Source: Cellulosilyticum lentocellum DSM 5427 (GTDB lineage Bacteria > Bacillota > Clostridia > Lachnospirales > Cellulosilyticaceae). From it: DNA of 64,000 nucleotides. Position 1 is the first letter of the stretch. Every line of letters starts with the position of its first letter. The stretch covers positions 2,997,001 through 3,061,000 of the forward strand of contig NC_015275.1 of the NCBI RefSeq assembly GCF_000178835.2, written 5' to 3'. This document shows positions 18,221-26,648 of this stretch, in pieces. The notes under the pieces were generated by a model, which saw only the letters and a program-made list of their open reading frames with translations, did no database searches and was not told where the DNA came from. The position numbers were made by a program, and so were the translations under genes.

Positions 18221-19655
18221 TTACATCAACACCTTTAGGGCTCTTAAATGCATCTTTGAAGTCATCATTCTTTTGGGATAACTCCTGCTCTTCTAACTTT
18301 ATTTGCTTAAGTTCCTCTTCTACATCTTCAACCCAAGGATGATTTTTTAATATGGTTTTATTAGAGATTATATCTAAACTAACTTGAGCAATCTCAGCTG
18401 TTTCCTTATCGTTTTTAATAGCATTTCTAGTCCATGTTTGAATAATTGGGAAATACTCATTATGGCCAATACTCCTAGCTATTAGTCTGATTAACTTATT
18501 AAACCCTTGTCTAAATTCAATCTCCATAAGTCCAGCCTTAAGTTCCAATGGTGCATACATAAATTTAAGTGCTTCACCTGATCTATTACCGAAACCACCT
18601 TCAGGATGAGGGTCTAATCCTTGGCCTTGTTCATAGATTTGTTTTCTACAAACTTCTAAAAGTTTATTCCTAGCTTCTACTGGAATATCAATAGCTATGG
18701 TTTGAATGCCACTTTTATCATCATCTCCTATAGATTGCGTCTTTACGGCCTTATACTTCTTAAGATCACTTCTGAACTCGTCTAGATCTTCCCCACCAAA
18801 ATTAGTAAGCACCCAAATGATTTGCTGAATATCATCTAGGTCATTTACATATCCTGAAAGAATATTGTCCATAACATCAATAAATGGCTTAATCTTTGTG
18901 AGGTCACTGTCTTTGATATTGTTGTTAGGAAATTCTATAAATGGTACCTCTCCAAAATCATGCTGATAGTAATTACTCTCTGTGCTCTCCCCAGTATCAA
19001 TATTAGTTGAAACGAACCGATTAATAGTTTCAATATCATCTAAGCTAATAGCATTCTGTTTCTTGCGAAATGTAGTACATCCCTCGTTATCCCAATACTC
19101 ATATACCGTGTAATAGTTACTGGTGAAGTATGCTTCACCTTCATCAAAGTATTCTGAGTAAACACGAATAACAGCAGCTAAGTCCTTAATCAATCCACTC
19201 GAGTAAATAGGAATTACTTGAATAGGATTAACAGGTGCATACCTAAATTCGTTACTATCACTATCCTTCCAAACGTGTAGCCATGCATTACGATAATTAG
19301 AAGCATCTACACAGAGTACATTGCAATACTTCTCGTAATTATCTCCTAGCATCTCCTTAATTTTCTCATTAAGCTCTTTCTTACCTACGTCAAACATAGG
19401 AGGATATGAAAACAAATAAGATGCTTTTTGGTTCACAAGCTGAGCATGATAATCATGAGGGATTCGATTGTCAGCAGCTCTTAAAGGATTATCTTCTTTG
19501 TACTTGTTTCTATTAGCTGGAGCTGAATCTTTTAAGATATCATTCTCATGAGCATAGTATCTTCTAGCAACTTCGCATTGTTCAATGTACTTATCATACC
19601 CATTTTTATAGCGTTCTAAAATCTTCTTAAACTGTTCTAACTCTATAGCTGGCAT
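18210..19655 (-). CDS. Portal protein, SPP1 gp6-like
   Basis: 481 residues. The segments QCEVARRYYAHENDIL, DNRIPHDYHAQLVNQKASYL, VNPIQVIPIYS and NNIKDSDLTKIKPFIDVMDN are all standard for SPP1-type portals. It forms the dodecameric ring for DNA entry. It is flanked by terminase upstream and MuF downstream (11-base overlap). Confidence 0.95.
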   Translation of the reverse strand: MPAIELEQFKKILERYKNGYDKYIEQCEVARRYYAHENDILKDSAPANRNKYKEDNPLRAADNRIPHDYHAQLVNQKASYLFSYPPMFDVGKKELNEKIKEMLGDNYEKYCNVLCVDASNYRNAWLHVWKDSDSNEFRYAPVNPIQVIPIYSSGLIKDLAAVIRVYSEYFDEGEAYFTSNYYTVYEYWDNEGCTTFRKKQNAISLDDIETINRFVSTNIDTGESTESNYYQHDFGEVPFIEFPNNNIKDSDLTKIKPFIDVMDNILSGYVNDLDDIQQIIWVLTNFGGEDLDEFRSDLKKYKAVKTQSIGDDDKSGIQTIAIDIPVEARNKLLEVCRKQIYEQGQGLDPHPEGGFGNRSGEALKFMYAPLELKAGLMEIEFRQGFNKLIRLIARSIGHNEYFPIIQTWTRNAIKNDKETAEIAQVSLDIISNKTILKNHPWVEDVEEELKQIKLEEQELSQKNDDFKDAFKSPKGVDVNEE

Positions 19656-19658
19656 TGT

Positions 19659-20963
19659 CTACCTCCTCTCTTTTGGTTTTAATACGCTAATACCAGACAT
19701 TCGTCTAAGTATCGTATAACAAAAATAACGACAACTATCCATGCAGTGGTCGTTTTCTTTAATCGGCTTATCTTCTCCTCTTTTAGCTGCCTTTTCATCC
19801 CACACGTAGGATCCAAACTCTTTATGTGTTTCTATACATGAAATATCGAAGAATATTTTCCCCTCAGTAAGTAATGTTGCTACTAGCCTAATGCCATCTA
19901 AAACTGAGTTGTTAGCCTTCTTAACCTTGAATTTATGTTTGAGTAGCTCCGCTATAAAACTAGCTGCTGAAGGGTCAACTATAACAAATCTTACTTGCGT
20001 ATCTCCTAGCCATTCAGTTAGGTCCTCTACATACTCACTATCTGTTTTCTGTGAAGCTTCTGAGCGTCCTGAGTAGTGATATTCTCTAGTGCAATACCAA
20101 TTCTTATCACTAGCCAGCTCCCAAAGTAAAAATACAGTAGGGTTTTGGGTACCGTAATCAATGCTGACATACTTCTCACCTAAGAAAGTAAGTCCGTTTG
20201 CAATTAACTCCTGCACATCAACGATATGCTTCTCTTTATGGAACATATCATAAATAATGCCCTCTGCCACAGCCCATAAGCCTTTTATATAGCGGTCGTA
20301 GAACACACCACTATACATTGACCTATAACGCTGTTTAATCTTCTCTGTAAGGCTTAGGTTATCATCCATAGTAAAGTGGAGGTATAGCAAATTCTTTTCA
20401 ACCTGTTTATCAATCCAATTAACCTTAAACCAATGGTAAGGTCCATCTGGATTACAGTTAAACCAGAACTTTGAGCCATCTACTGAACAACGTCCTGTTG
20501 CTTGGTTAACAAATGATTCTGGCATAAGTGCTACTTCATCAAAAAAACAGCCTGCCAACGTGATACCTTGTATCAAGTCTTGAGACCGTTCATCTTTACC
20601 ACCAAATATATAAAAATAGTTTGTGACATTGCCACGGCTAACAATAACTAAGTTGTCAGCTCTATGATCTACTACCCGATATCCCCTTGATTTAAGCATT
20701 AATTTAAGCCAGAACAGCACATTACGTCTAAATGAGCCGATTGTCTTACCACACATACCGAAGTTCTGACCATCAAATGATTCCATTGCCCAAATTACAT
20801 AGCTTAATGACATGCAAAGAGTCTTGCCTGAACGAATAGCTCCATCTGCAATAATGCCATCCATTTCACCAACTGGTGAATTAGGTAGCCACCAAGTTAA
20901 TACCTTGAGTTGCTTTTTTGAAAAAGGCTTGAACTTGAATACAGCTTTTTTTAGTCTTCCCAT
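19659..20963 (-). CDS. terL: Terminase large subunit
   Basis: 434 residues of the PBSX terminase family. The Walker A region is GAIRSGKT at 41-48, Walker B is FDEVAL at 141-146, and the nuclease half shows VSIDYGTQNPTVF and VIVDPSAASF with the catalytic aspartates. It drives DNA into the procapsid and cuts concatemers. The start overlaps the small subunit gene by 13 bases. Confidence 0.96.
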   Translation of the reverse strand: MGRLKKAVFKFKPFSKKQLKVLTWWLPNSPVGEMDGIIADGAIRSGKTLCMSLSYVIWAMESFDGQNFGMCGKTIGSFRRNVLFWLKLMLKSRGYRVVDHRADNLVIVSRGNVTNYFYIFGGKDERSQDLIQGITLAGCFFDEVALMPESFVNQATGRCSVDGSKFWFNCNPDGPYHWFKVNWIDKQVEKNLLYLHFTMDDNLSLTEKIKQRYRSMYSGVFYDRYIKGLWAVAEGIIYDMFHKEKHIVDVQELIANGLTFLGEKYVSIDYGTQNPTVFLLWELASDKNWYCTREYHYSGRSEASQKTDSEYVEDLTEWLGDTQVRFVIVDPSAASFIAELLKHKFKVKKANNSVLDGIRLVATLLTEGKIFFDISCIETHKEFGSYVWDEKAAKRGEDKPIKENDHCMDSCRYFCYTILRRMSGISVLKPKERR

Positions 20964-21808
20964 ATGTCATTCACCTGACCTTTGAGAGCGTCAATGAATC
21001 CATCATCTTCTTGCCATTCCTCTTCATCATCTGATGTTACTTTAGCTTTAAGCAGTGCTATCTTAGCTCTTTGTTCTTCTGTAGCTAAGTCCATATGGTC
21101 AGCTATCCATTGTAATGCCTTCATACGATCAGCAAGCTTTATACTAACTCCATCTTTCCCTTGCTTAACCTCGCTTATTAGCGTTCCATCAACTTGATTG
21201 CTATCTTTGAAATCAACATAATTGATTTCTGCTGTGACTTCGTTTCCATCCTCATCAGTATCAACTACTATTTCTTTTCTTCCAAACGCAAGGTAATCTG
21301 TAACGTCTGAGAATGCTATATCCATATACTTTTGGAATATGTCTCCTGGCTCTAATGTGGCTTGATTAAGCTTAGCTTGCTTAAGCCTTTTAATTTCCTC
21401 CTGTATACTAGCTTTTGCTAGCAATCTTGAACCATTCACATTAGCAGTTATATAATCACAACCGTATGCCTTTTGATAAGCCTTAGTTGCGTTAAAATAT
21501 TTTATTTGATATAAACAAAAAAGCCGCTGCTTATCAGTTAAGTCAGGATTATTTATAATCTGCTCAACCCCATCTAAAGGTTTTTTATTTTGCTTACTCT
21601 TCGGAGGGCTTTTCCCTTTTGGAACGTTCCGTTCTTTTTGGAGCGTTCCATTGAGTTTTTGTTCCCAACAATCCTTAGCCTTCCATCCTCTGATTGTTCC
21701 AGGTGGCACATTTAGTTGACTTGCAATCTCAACCAAATCAATATTACCATTGTTATCTTTATATATTTCAAATGATTTATCTCTGTTAGGGTCTCTAATA
21801 CGAGGCAA
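20951..21808 (-). CDS. terS: Terminase small subunit, XtmA-like
   Basis: 285 residues from the TTG at 21806-21808, which has AAAGGAG 10 bases before it; the protein then starts with the PRIRDPNRDKSFEIYKD pattern common to XtmA-like subunits. A helix-turn-helix (about 25-50) is followed by the Terminase_2 core (LTDKQRLFCLYQIKYFNATK, about 95-190) and an acidic tail. It recognises the pac or cos region. The upstream extension of the open frame has no ribosome site. Confidence 0.9.
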   Translation of the reverse strand: MPRIRDPNRDKSFEIYKDNNGNIDLVEIASQLNVPPGTIRGWKAKDCWEQKLNGTLQKERNVPKGKSPPKSKQNKKPLDGVEQIINNPDLTDKQRLFCLYQIKYFNATKAYQKAYGCDYITANVNGSRLLAKASIQEEIKRLKQAKLNQATLEPGDIFQKYMDIAFSDVTDYLAFGRKEIVVDTDEDGNEVTAEINYVDFKDSNQVDGTLISEVKQGKDGVSIKLADRMKALQWIADHMDLATEEQRAKIALLKAKVTSDDEEEWQEDDGFIDALKGQVNDIWED

Positions 21809-21971
21809 TATTGCCACACTCCTTTCAAAAACAAAAAGAGTATGCCTGCACACACCACATGTACCAAGCACACTCTTTTCGTTGTAATGTAATTCTTTAA
21901 TTTAATTCAAATCTTACTGGGACGTTCGACTTGAAACCTAATATCATAATACCACATTCCTATGTGCACTT

Positions 21972-22376
21972 CTATGCACTATTTCTTAAACTTTGTAGTA
22001 TCTTACTATGTATTTTCTGTATTCCTCTGTATGAGTAATTCATTTCAACGCATACTGTCTCCCATGTTTTGCACTCTATATATTTCTTTCTCATTAATAT
22101 CCTATCTCTTGATTCTAACTGATTTATTAATCTCTCTATGAAAATAATCTCTTTCATGAGTTCATTCGATTTACGTATATATAATGTTTCTAAGTTGCTT
22201 AAAGTTGAAATCATATCACCTATTTTGTCACTACTGCCACTACAAGCTACAACATCATCAAATGTCTGTGAACGAATACTAGTAAGTTGTTCTCTTAAAC
22301 TGTCTATGCGTTCTTTGAGTTGCTCGTGTTCTAATTTCAAATCTGAATATCTATAAAGACGTTTTTTAATGTCCAT
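21972..22376 (-). CDS. Late-gene regulator, sigma-70 region 4-like (ArpU/DUF1492 type)
   Basis: 134 residues: a long coiled coil (about 10-95), then a C-terminal helix-turn-helix (about 92-134) with the RDRILMRKKYIECKTWETVC pattern seen in ArpU/RinA/DUF1492 proteins. These switch on packaging and structural genes, and the gene sits just before the terminase operon, as expected. Binding sites may be the repeats at 22452-22593; that is inference. Confidence 0.75.
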   Translation of the reverse strand: MDIKKRLYRYSDLKLEHEQLKERIDSLREQLTSIRSQTFDDVVACSGSSDKIGDMISTLSNLETLYIRKSNELMKEIIFIERLINQLESRDRILMRKKYIECKTWETVCVEMNYSYRGIQKIHSKILQSLRNSA

Positions 22377-22451
22377 ATTTTGTCCTCCAATCTTTTCAAA
22401 AAAGCTCTTGACAACAACACAGTTTTGCTTTATTTTATTTCTTCTTTTCTT

Positions 22452-22496
22452 TACTCTACTTTACTTTACTCTACTTTACTTTACTCTACTTTACTT
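22452..22496. repeat. Three perfect 15-bp tandem repeats
   Basis: TACTCTACTTTACTT occurs three times head to tail at 22452-22466, 22467-22481 and 22482-22496. It lies in the 226-base gap between the tyrosine recombinase and the late regulator. Similar CTTTACTTT runs occur inside the replisome organizer gene near 30400-30425. It may bind a replication or late regulator protein. Confidence 0.85.
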
Positions 22497-22544
22497 TGGG
22501 GATTTCTGTAGTACATAAATCCTCGTAAATCGTATTGAGTAAGA

Positions 22545-22593
22545 GTTATTGCATACATAAACCCTAAGTAGTGAGGGTTATTGCATACATAAA
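22545..22593. repeat. 17-bp direct repeat, 32-bp period
   Basis: GTTATTGCATACATAAA is present at 22545-22561 and 22577-22593, three helical turns apart. A partial third copy (TACATAAAT) is near 22512. The repeats lie directly downstream of the tyrosine recombinase gene and upstream of the late regulator, so they could be recombinase or regulator sites. Confidence 0.8.
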
Positions 22594-22602
22594 CTCACTA
22601 AA

Positions 22603-23565
22603 CTATGCAATTTTGATTCCAAACAGTCCGAAAATCAGTTCATTATCTTTAGGCTTCATGTATGACTTAGTCATATCCACACTTTTATGATGAACAATAA
22701 TTTGTATCTCTTCTATGGTAAAAGCTCTACCAAGCTTCTCACATAAATAGTGTGTTCCATTGCCTAGATTTTCTATTACTGAATGTCTGAATGAGTGAGG
22801 TGTAAAACATGGTGTGCTAGGATCTAATCCTTTTAGAATTTTATATAAATCATTAACCCATCCTCTTAGCGTGCTAGTAGTTTCTGCTGGACCATATTTA
22901 CTCTGCCAAAACGCCCCTTCTTTTTTAGTACTAAGGTGTAGCTGTATGCTCTCTTTGGAACGCTCATGTAGCAATATGTATTCATATCTTCCGCCCTTAC
23001 ATTTCACTTTTAAGTATCCTTTGCTAGTAGTATCTGAATCAGTAACCTGTAATACTTCATTGACACGCGCGCCTGAGTCATATAAAATGTCGAGTAGACA
23101 TAGATGTTGGTACATTTTATGTTCTAGCAAATAGTTTCTTAGTAGGTCTATTTGCTCCTGGCTTAGAAAAGCAACTGGTCTTACTGGTTCTTTTTCTAAG
23201 CCTTTTATGCGTGATGCCGGATTTCTGAAGTATTCCTCATACTCGTCGTCATCATCTTCTGCGTACCCCATCATGGTACGAATTGCACATAATAGATGAT
23301 TTATACGAGCATTACTTACTTTTCTTTCTTCGGCCATAAAATACTTAAACTCTTCAAAATGACGTTTCTTAAAATCAAGTACGCTCATATTCTCGTTAAA
23401 CAGCAGATTCCAACAAAGAAAAAATCTAAGATCATATCCATATTCTCTTATTGTCCCCTCACTTTTCTTGTCTGCCTTACAATTTCTTAAATACTGCTGC
23501 ATTAAACGTTTGTTAATATCTAGTACTAATTCCCACCGCTCTTTCGTGTATAAAATTCTACTCAT
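22603..23565 (-). CDS. Tyrosine recombinase (Xer-like)
   Basis: 320 residues with a SAM-like N-terminal domain (about 15-110) and a catalytic domain carrying the Arg of SGARVNEVL, the HSFRHS box and the HHKSVDMTKSYM end with the nucleophilic Tyr. It sits next to the packaging genes and far from the prophage end, where a serine recombinase already serves as integrase. It may resolve genome multimers or be a remnant of another element. Confidence 0.88.
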   Translation of the reverse strand: MSRILYTKERWELVLDINKRLMQQYLRNCKADKKSEGTIREYGYDLRFFLCWNLLFNENMSVLDFKKRHFEEFKYFMAEERKVSNARINHLLCAIRTMMGYAEDDDDEYEEYFRNPASRIKGLEKEPVRPVAFLSQEQIDLLRNYLLEHKMYQHLCLLDILYDSGARVNEVLQVTDSDTTSKGYLKVKCKGGRYEYILLHERSKESIQLHLSTKKEGAFWQSKYGPAETTSTLRGWVNDLYKILKGLDPSTPCFTPHSFRHSVIENLGNGTHYLCEKLGRAFTIEEIQIIVHHKSVDMTKSYMKPKDNELIFGLFGIKIA

Positions 23566-23635
23566 TTTAAATCTCCTAACTAGTTATAGTTAACGTCCCC
23601 AAGATGTTTACCACTAGTCTAAAAGTCGAATTTGT

Positions 23636-24022
23636 TTAATCTAATAAGTCTAGATTTTCATAGATATTACCGATTACTTCAATCTCATAATCACACCATC
23701 TATATCTAGTAATTCCACTACCTGAAATACAAAAACTAGCGTCTTTAAATTTAACTTCACCATTTATATCAATATTAACTTCTCCAGGTATATAATTATC
23801 TTTTACTTTAACTATGTCGCCCTCATAAATTTCCTTACCGTTCTTGTCCTCTAGGCCTGTGTACTGTTGTGGTTCTTTAATGTCAACCCATTGTTCACCT
23901 AGTTCATTTTCTATTAGCATTACCCATTGTTGCTTATATTCCTGGAACAATATTGTTTCACCATATACAAATTGATCTCCATCAAATTCCTTGTTATATC
24001 CTCTAAACTTAATCTCTCTCAT
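23636..24022 (-). CDS. YopX-family phage protein
   Basis: 128 residues. MREIKFRGYNKE, the central PQQYTGLEDKNGKEIYEGDI and the final EVIGNIYENLDLL are the hallmarks of YopX proteins, common in Gram-positive phages and of unknown function. Ribosome site GGAGGG before the ATG. Downstream there is a 70-base gap to the tyrosine recombinase. Confidence 0.95.
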   Translation of the reverse strand: MREIKFRGYNKEFDGDQFVYGETILFQEYKQQWVMLIENELGEQWVDIKEPQQYTGLEDKNGKEIYEGDIVKVKDNYIPGEVNIDINGEVKFKDASFCISGSGITRYRWCDYEIEVIGNIYENLDLLD

Positions 24023-24041
24023 GATTCCCTCCTATATAGAA

Positions 24042-24063
24042 GGTGCTAGACTAAGCCAGCACC
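24042..24063. other. Short stem-loop between early genes
   Basis: GGTGCT at 24042-24047 pairs with AGCACC at 24058-24063 around a 10-base loop. It lies between the small zinc protein and YopX. There is no T tract on the minus strand, so it is more likely an mRNA-stability or processing structure than a terminator. Confidence 0.45.
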
Positions 24064-24071
24064 CTATGTAT

Positions 24072-24233
24072 TTATTTCATAAGTAAATCATTTGCTATCT
24101 TTTCTTCGCATTTCTCACATCTGCAATCATAATAATAAGCTTCTTCTACTGTTAGTTTTCTGCCACACACTACACATCTTTCTACTTGTCTATGTAGTAC
24201 CCTATCAACCCATTTTAAAAATCTGTATTTCAA
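24072..24233 (-). CDS. Small zinc-ribbon-like protein
   Basis: 53 residues from TTG at 24231-24233 (GGGAG 10 bases upstream) or 56 from GTG at 24240-24242, which is too close to the ribosome site. It has CVVCGRKL and CRCEKCEEK cysteine pairs, enough for one zinc ribbon. Unknown function; one of a run of small cysteine-rich early proteins. Confidence 0.6.
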   Translation of the reverse strand: MKYRFLKWVDRVLHRQVERCVVCGRKLTVEEAYYYDCRCEKCEEKIANDLLMK

Positions 24234-24263
24234 TATTCTCACGCTCCCAAAAATCAGATTTTA

Positions 24264-24434
24264 TTACATTAAACTACTAGGATCATTGTCACTTTCGTAG
24301 TATTCACAACTACATAATCCATTATCTCTTTCCTCTATTTCGCATTGCTCACACTCTCTGCACATTCCATCTGCATAATCTTCTGCATTCCCCATACATG
24401 AATTACATAAGCAATCTTTACACATTTCCTTTCT
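24264..24434 (-). CDS. Cysteine-rich small phage protein
   Basis: 57 residues from GTG at 24432-24434, which has GGAGG 7 bases before it; the open frame begins upstream at another GTG that is part of that ribosome site. Ten cysteines in CxxC-type pairs (CKDCLCNSC, CRECEQC, CSC) suggest binding of two zinc ions. No family is recognised. Confidence 0.6.
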   Translation of the reverse strand, partial: RKEMCKDCLCNSCMGNAEDYADGMCRECEQCEIEERDNGLCSCEYYESDNDPSSLM

Positions 24435-24457
24435 CACTATTGTTACCTCCACAAAAC

Positions 24458-24712
24458 TTATATTTTATTTATTTCATACTTTTCTTTTGTGGCTAATCCA
24501 CCTCTCAGAAATGCCTCTGCTTTATTTAAATCTAATATGTTACTTACTTGCAAATATAGTTTATTATCAATTTTAGGTAGCCTTTTTCTCATATCTTGAT
24601 GTACGGTTGTTTCACTTATCCCAAACTTCCTAGCACAATCTTTGCAAGTGCATCTAGTTTTAATGATATACTTAGCTATTTCTTTGCATCTTTCTTCTAT
24701 ATATACTTTCAC
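24458..24712 (-). CDS. SpoIIID-family sporulation regulator homologue
   Basis: 84 residues, GTG start after GGGAGG. It aligns along its length with the mother-cell regulator SpoIIID: YIEER, IAKYII, a helix-turn-helix with ARKFGISETTVHQD (about 25-42), RLPKI, ILDLNK, and the LRGG.ATK.KY end. SpoIIID switches mother-cell genes during sporulation and, in Bacillus, also acts on sigK and the skin recombinase gene. Finding it in a prophage that interrupts a spore coat gene suggests the phage senses or alters sporulation. Alternatively it serves only as a phage-internal HTH regulator. Confidence 0.9.
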   Translation of the reverse strand: MKVYIEERCKEIAKYIIKTRCTCKDCARKFGISETTVHQDMRKRLPKIDNKLYLQVSNILDLNKAEAFLRGGLATKEKYEINKI

Positions 24713-24739
24713 TATCTACCCTCCCAAACTCTGATTTTA

Positions 24740-25303
24740 TTAATCTTCAAAACCTATTTCTTCTTTCCACTTTCTTCCGAATTTTAAGTATAAGAAGTTT
24801 TGTAGTTTTATATGTTTATTTCTCTCCTTTCTAGTTTCACGATCAGCCTTTTCTGCATCACTTCTTAATCTACCTACTAGGTTTTCGTCTCCGCTATCGT
24901 ATAGCTTTTCTACATCCCTGTATAATGATCTAATAAAACTATTCTTAAGTATCTGTTCCTCTATACCTAGCTCCTGCTTCTTTGGTCTTTTAACTAATGT
25001 ACCGTACACATAAACTCCTATATGCCCTGGTATTTCATCTATGACCTTTTCATATAACTCTCTTGTTATTACATAGTAGTTATAATGTCCTAAGAACGTC
25101 TTTTTGGCCTTACTATGAAAGTCTGATATACTACATTTAACTTCATAACACCGCCATTCTCCTTTAGTGTTGTATGTCATATAATCTACTCTCTCATTTC
25201 CAAACCACCCTATCGTAACTTCAAAGCAACCAAAAGTCCCTTGTTTTCTAGTTTCCCTATATATGGCATCTTCAAGTTTCTTAGTAACTTCTGTTTTTGC
25301 CAA
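24740..25303 (-). CDS. MmcB/VRR-NUC-like nuclease-fold protein
   Basis: 187 residues. The N-terminal half shows the PD-(D/E)XK-like pattern: an acidic helix start, ERVDYMTYN and then RCYEVKCSISDFHS with the ExK core, followed by YYVITRELYEKV. This resembles MmcB-type DNA repair proteins. The C-terminal part is a charged helix. TTG start after AAGGTGGTG. Confidence 0.65.
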   Translation of the reverse strand: MAKTEVTKKLEDAIYRETRKQGTFGCFEVTIGWFGNERVDYMTYNTKGEWRCYEVKCSISDFHSKAKKTFLGHYNYYVITRELYEKVIDEIPGHIGVYVYGTLVKRPKKQELGIEEQILKNSFIRSLYRDVEKLYDSGDENLVGRLRSDAEKADRETRKERNKHIKLQNFLYLKFGRKWKEEIGFED

Positions 25304-25340
25304 CTTATATCACCACCTTTTCAATTTTGGATTTTATTAG

Positions 25341-25664
25341 TTAGCAATATGCTAAGTTAACATCACTATTCAACCATTCACCTGCATCTATATGAAACTT
25401 AAGATGTAGACCTATTTCAGCATACTTATCGTATTTAACGACTCCATCATAAGCCGTGAATGTATTTTGTGTTTTCCACTCTCGATTAGAATTAATGAAG
25501 TACGGCTCATACAGCCATGCACCAGTTCCTATAAATGATAGGCTTCTTAATTTCTCCAAGGCATCATTAAAACTACTAAATAAATAATAATCAAAGCTAT
25601 CTATCTGCTTCACTAAATAATTAAATGAAGGCTTATCTTTTTCTGTTTTTAATAGATACTTCAT
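25341..25664 (-). CDS. Phage protein of unknown function
   Basis: 107 residues, Tyr/Phe/Trp-rich with mixed structure (SFNDALEKLRSLSFIGTG); good ribosome site GGTGAGG. No family recognised. Part of the early run of small genes that share the intergenic ATAAAAT pattern. Confidence 0.55.
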   Translation of the reverse strand: MKYLLKTEKDKPSFNYLVKQIDSFDYYLFSSFNDALEKLRSLSFIGTGAWLYEPYFINSNREWKTQNTFTAYDGVVKYDKYAEIGLHLKFHIDAGEWLNSDVNLAYC

Positions 25665-25762
25665 TTATTTTCTCACCTCACCAAATTCTTATTTTATATA
25701 TGACTATTTTCTACCTTTTTCTCGCATACAAAACCATATAATTAACCTTAGGAGGTGAATAT

Positions 25763-25936
25763 ATGGCTGGTAAAATCAAAGAAATAAAATCTGCACATGC
25801 TTCTGAAAGGTTTGCTGATTTACCTAAAAAAATTAAGCAAGAATTACTTGGACATCATAATGATGATGTAGAAATTCAATACCAAGTTGTTGGTAGCACT
25901 CATTATGCTTTAATTATCATACGAGAAAAAGAATAG
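25763..25936 (+). CDS. Plus-strand 57-residue protein
   Basis: An isolated gene opposite to its neighbours, with a near-perfect ribosome site AGGAGGTGAATAT before the ATG and TATAAT-like sequence about 20 bases upstream of that. The product starts MAGKIKEIKSAHASERF and ends in a beta strand (HYALIIIREKE). No family recognised. The strong ribosome site and clean frame make it a likely lysogen-expressed gene. Confidence 0.65.
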   Translation: MAGKIKEIKSAHASERFADLPKKIKQELLGHHNDDVEIQYQVVGSTHYALIIIREKE

Positions 25937-25984
25937 CTACATATATTGGTGTTAGAAATATCTAGCACCAATATTCATTTTGTT

Positions 25985-26185
25985 TTACCTTATTCGGTTA
26001 TTACATGCTGCTCCACACATTCCTTTTTGTTCACAATTATTGCAACATCCAAACTTACAATCTTCTCCACAGTTTATAGCCACTTTACCAGCGTTATAGA
26101 TGTTGCATGGTTTAATCTTATCTAGTAAACATTGTGTCCTATATAAGGTATTTAAGCTTACTTGTCCTTCTATCTTTCCCTTCAT
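25985..26185 (-). CDS. Cysteine-rich small protein
   Basis: 66 residues with nine cysteines, most in the C-terminal half (CGEDCKFGCCNNCEQKGMCG), suggesting a tight metal-binding knot. GTLYRTQCLLDKIKPC-like N-terminal half. Unknown function; convergent with the plus-strand gene at 25763. Confidence 0.55.
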   Translation of the reverse strand: MKGKIEGQVSLNTLYRTQCLLDKIKPCNIYNAGKVAINCGEDCKFGCCNNCEQKGMCGAACNNRIR

Positions 26186-26196
26186 TGATACACCTT

Positions 26197-26463
26197 CTAA
26201 AAAATGCTTAACTGTTCAAATTTAACTCTATCTACTAATACATTTGTTGTATCTTGTTTAGCTATGTACTCTTTTAAATTCTTATCCTGTATTAGTAATC
26301 CACATCCACGTCCATCTTCTCTTTTACCTTTAATTATTAGCCATCTTTCTTTTTCATTTTCGCCTGGGTAAAGAGATTCCCTAAACCAGAACTTTTCAAT
26401 TTTACCTTCGCATATATGTCCAGGTATTTTGAACTTTAGTTCCATTCCCTCATATATTTTCAA
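26197..26463 (-). CDS. Phage protein of unknown function
   Basis: 88 residues with TTG start after AAGGTGATCA. Beta-rich N-terminus (EGMELKFKIPGHICEGKIEK) resembling small barrel proteins. Ends 11 bases before the next gene. Confidence 0.55.
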   Translation of the reverse strand: MKIYEGMELKFKIPGHICEGKIEKFWFRESLYPGENEKERWLIIKGKREDGRGCGLLIQDKNLKEYIAKQDTTNVLVDRVKFEQLSIF

Positions 26464-26472
26464 ATGATCACC

Positions 26473-26613
26473 TTATTTCAATTTTTTACAAAGACCTAAT
26501 GCCCCTTTTGATGTTCTTGTAAGTCTCTGATATTTGTCCTTATAAGGGCAAGTATCTTGAAGCTCACACTTCCAACACTCACATTTCTTCTCTTCATTCT
26601 TGTAAATATCCAT
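26473..26613 (-). CDS. 46-residue cysteine-containing protein
   Basis: ATG at 26611-26613 with AAGGAGAG 8 bases upstream. The product has CECWKC and a later CPYKDKY and LCKK, so four to five cysteines could hold a metal. Too short for confident assignment, but ribosome site and spacing support it. Confidence 0.5.
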   Translation of the reverse strand: MDIYKNEEKKCECWKCELQDTCPYKDKYQRLTRTSKGALGLCKKLK

Positions 26614-26648
26614 AATTTCTCTCCTTCCAACCTAAACAAAAGTCAATT

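Noticed and set aside
22452..22593. Repeat clusters as a CRISPR array
   Set aside because: Repeats are 15-17 bp, tandem or only two copies, with no variable spacers of constant length and no cas genes.
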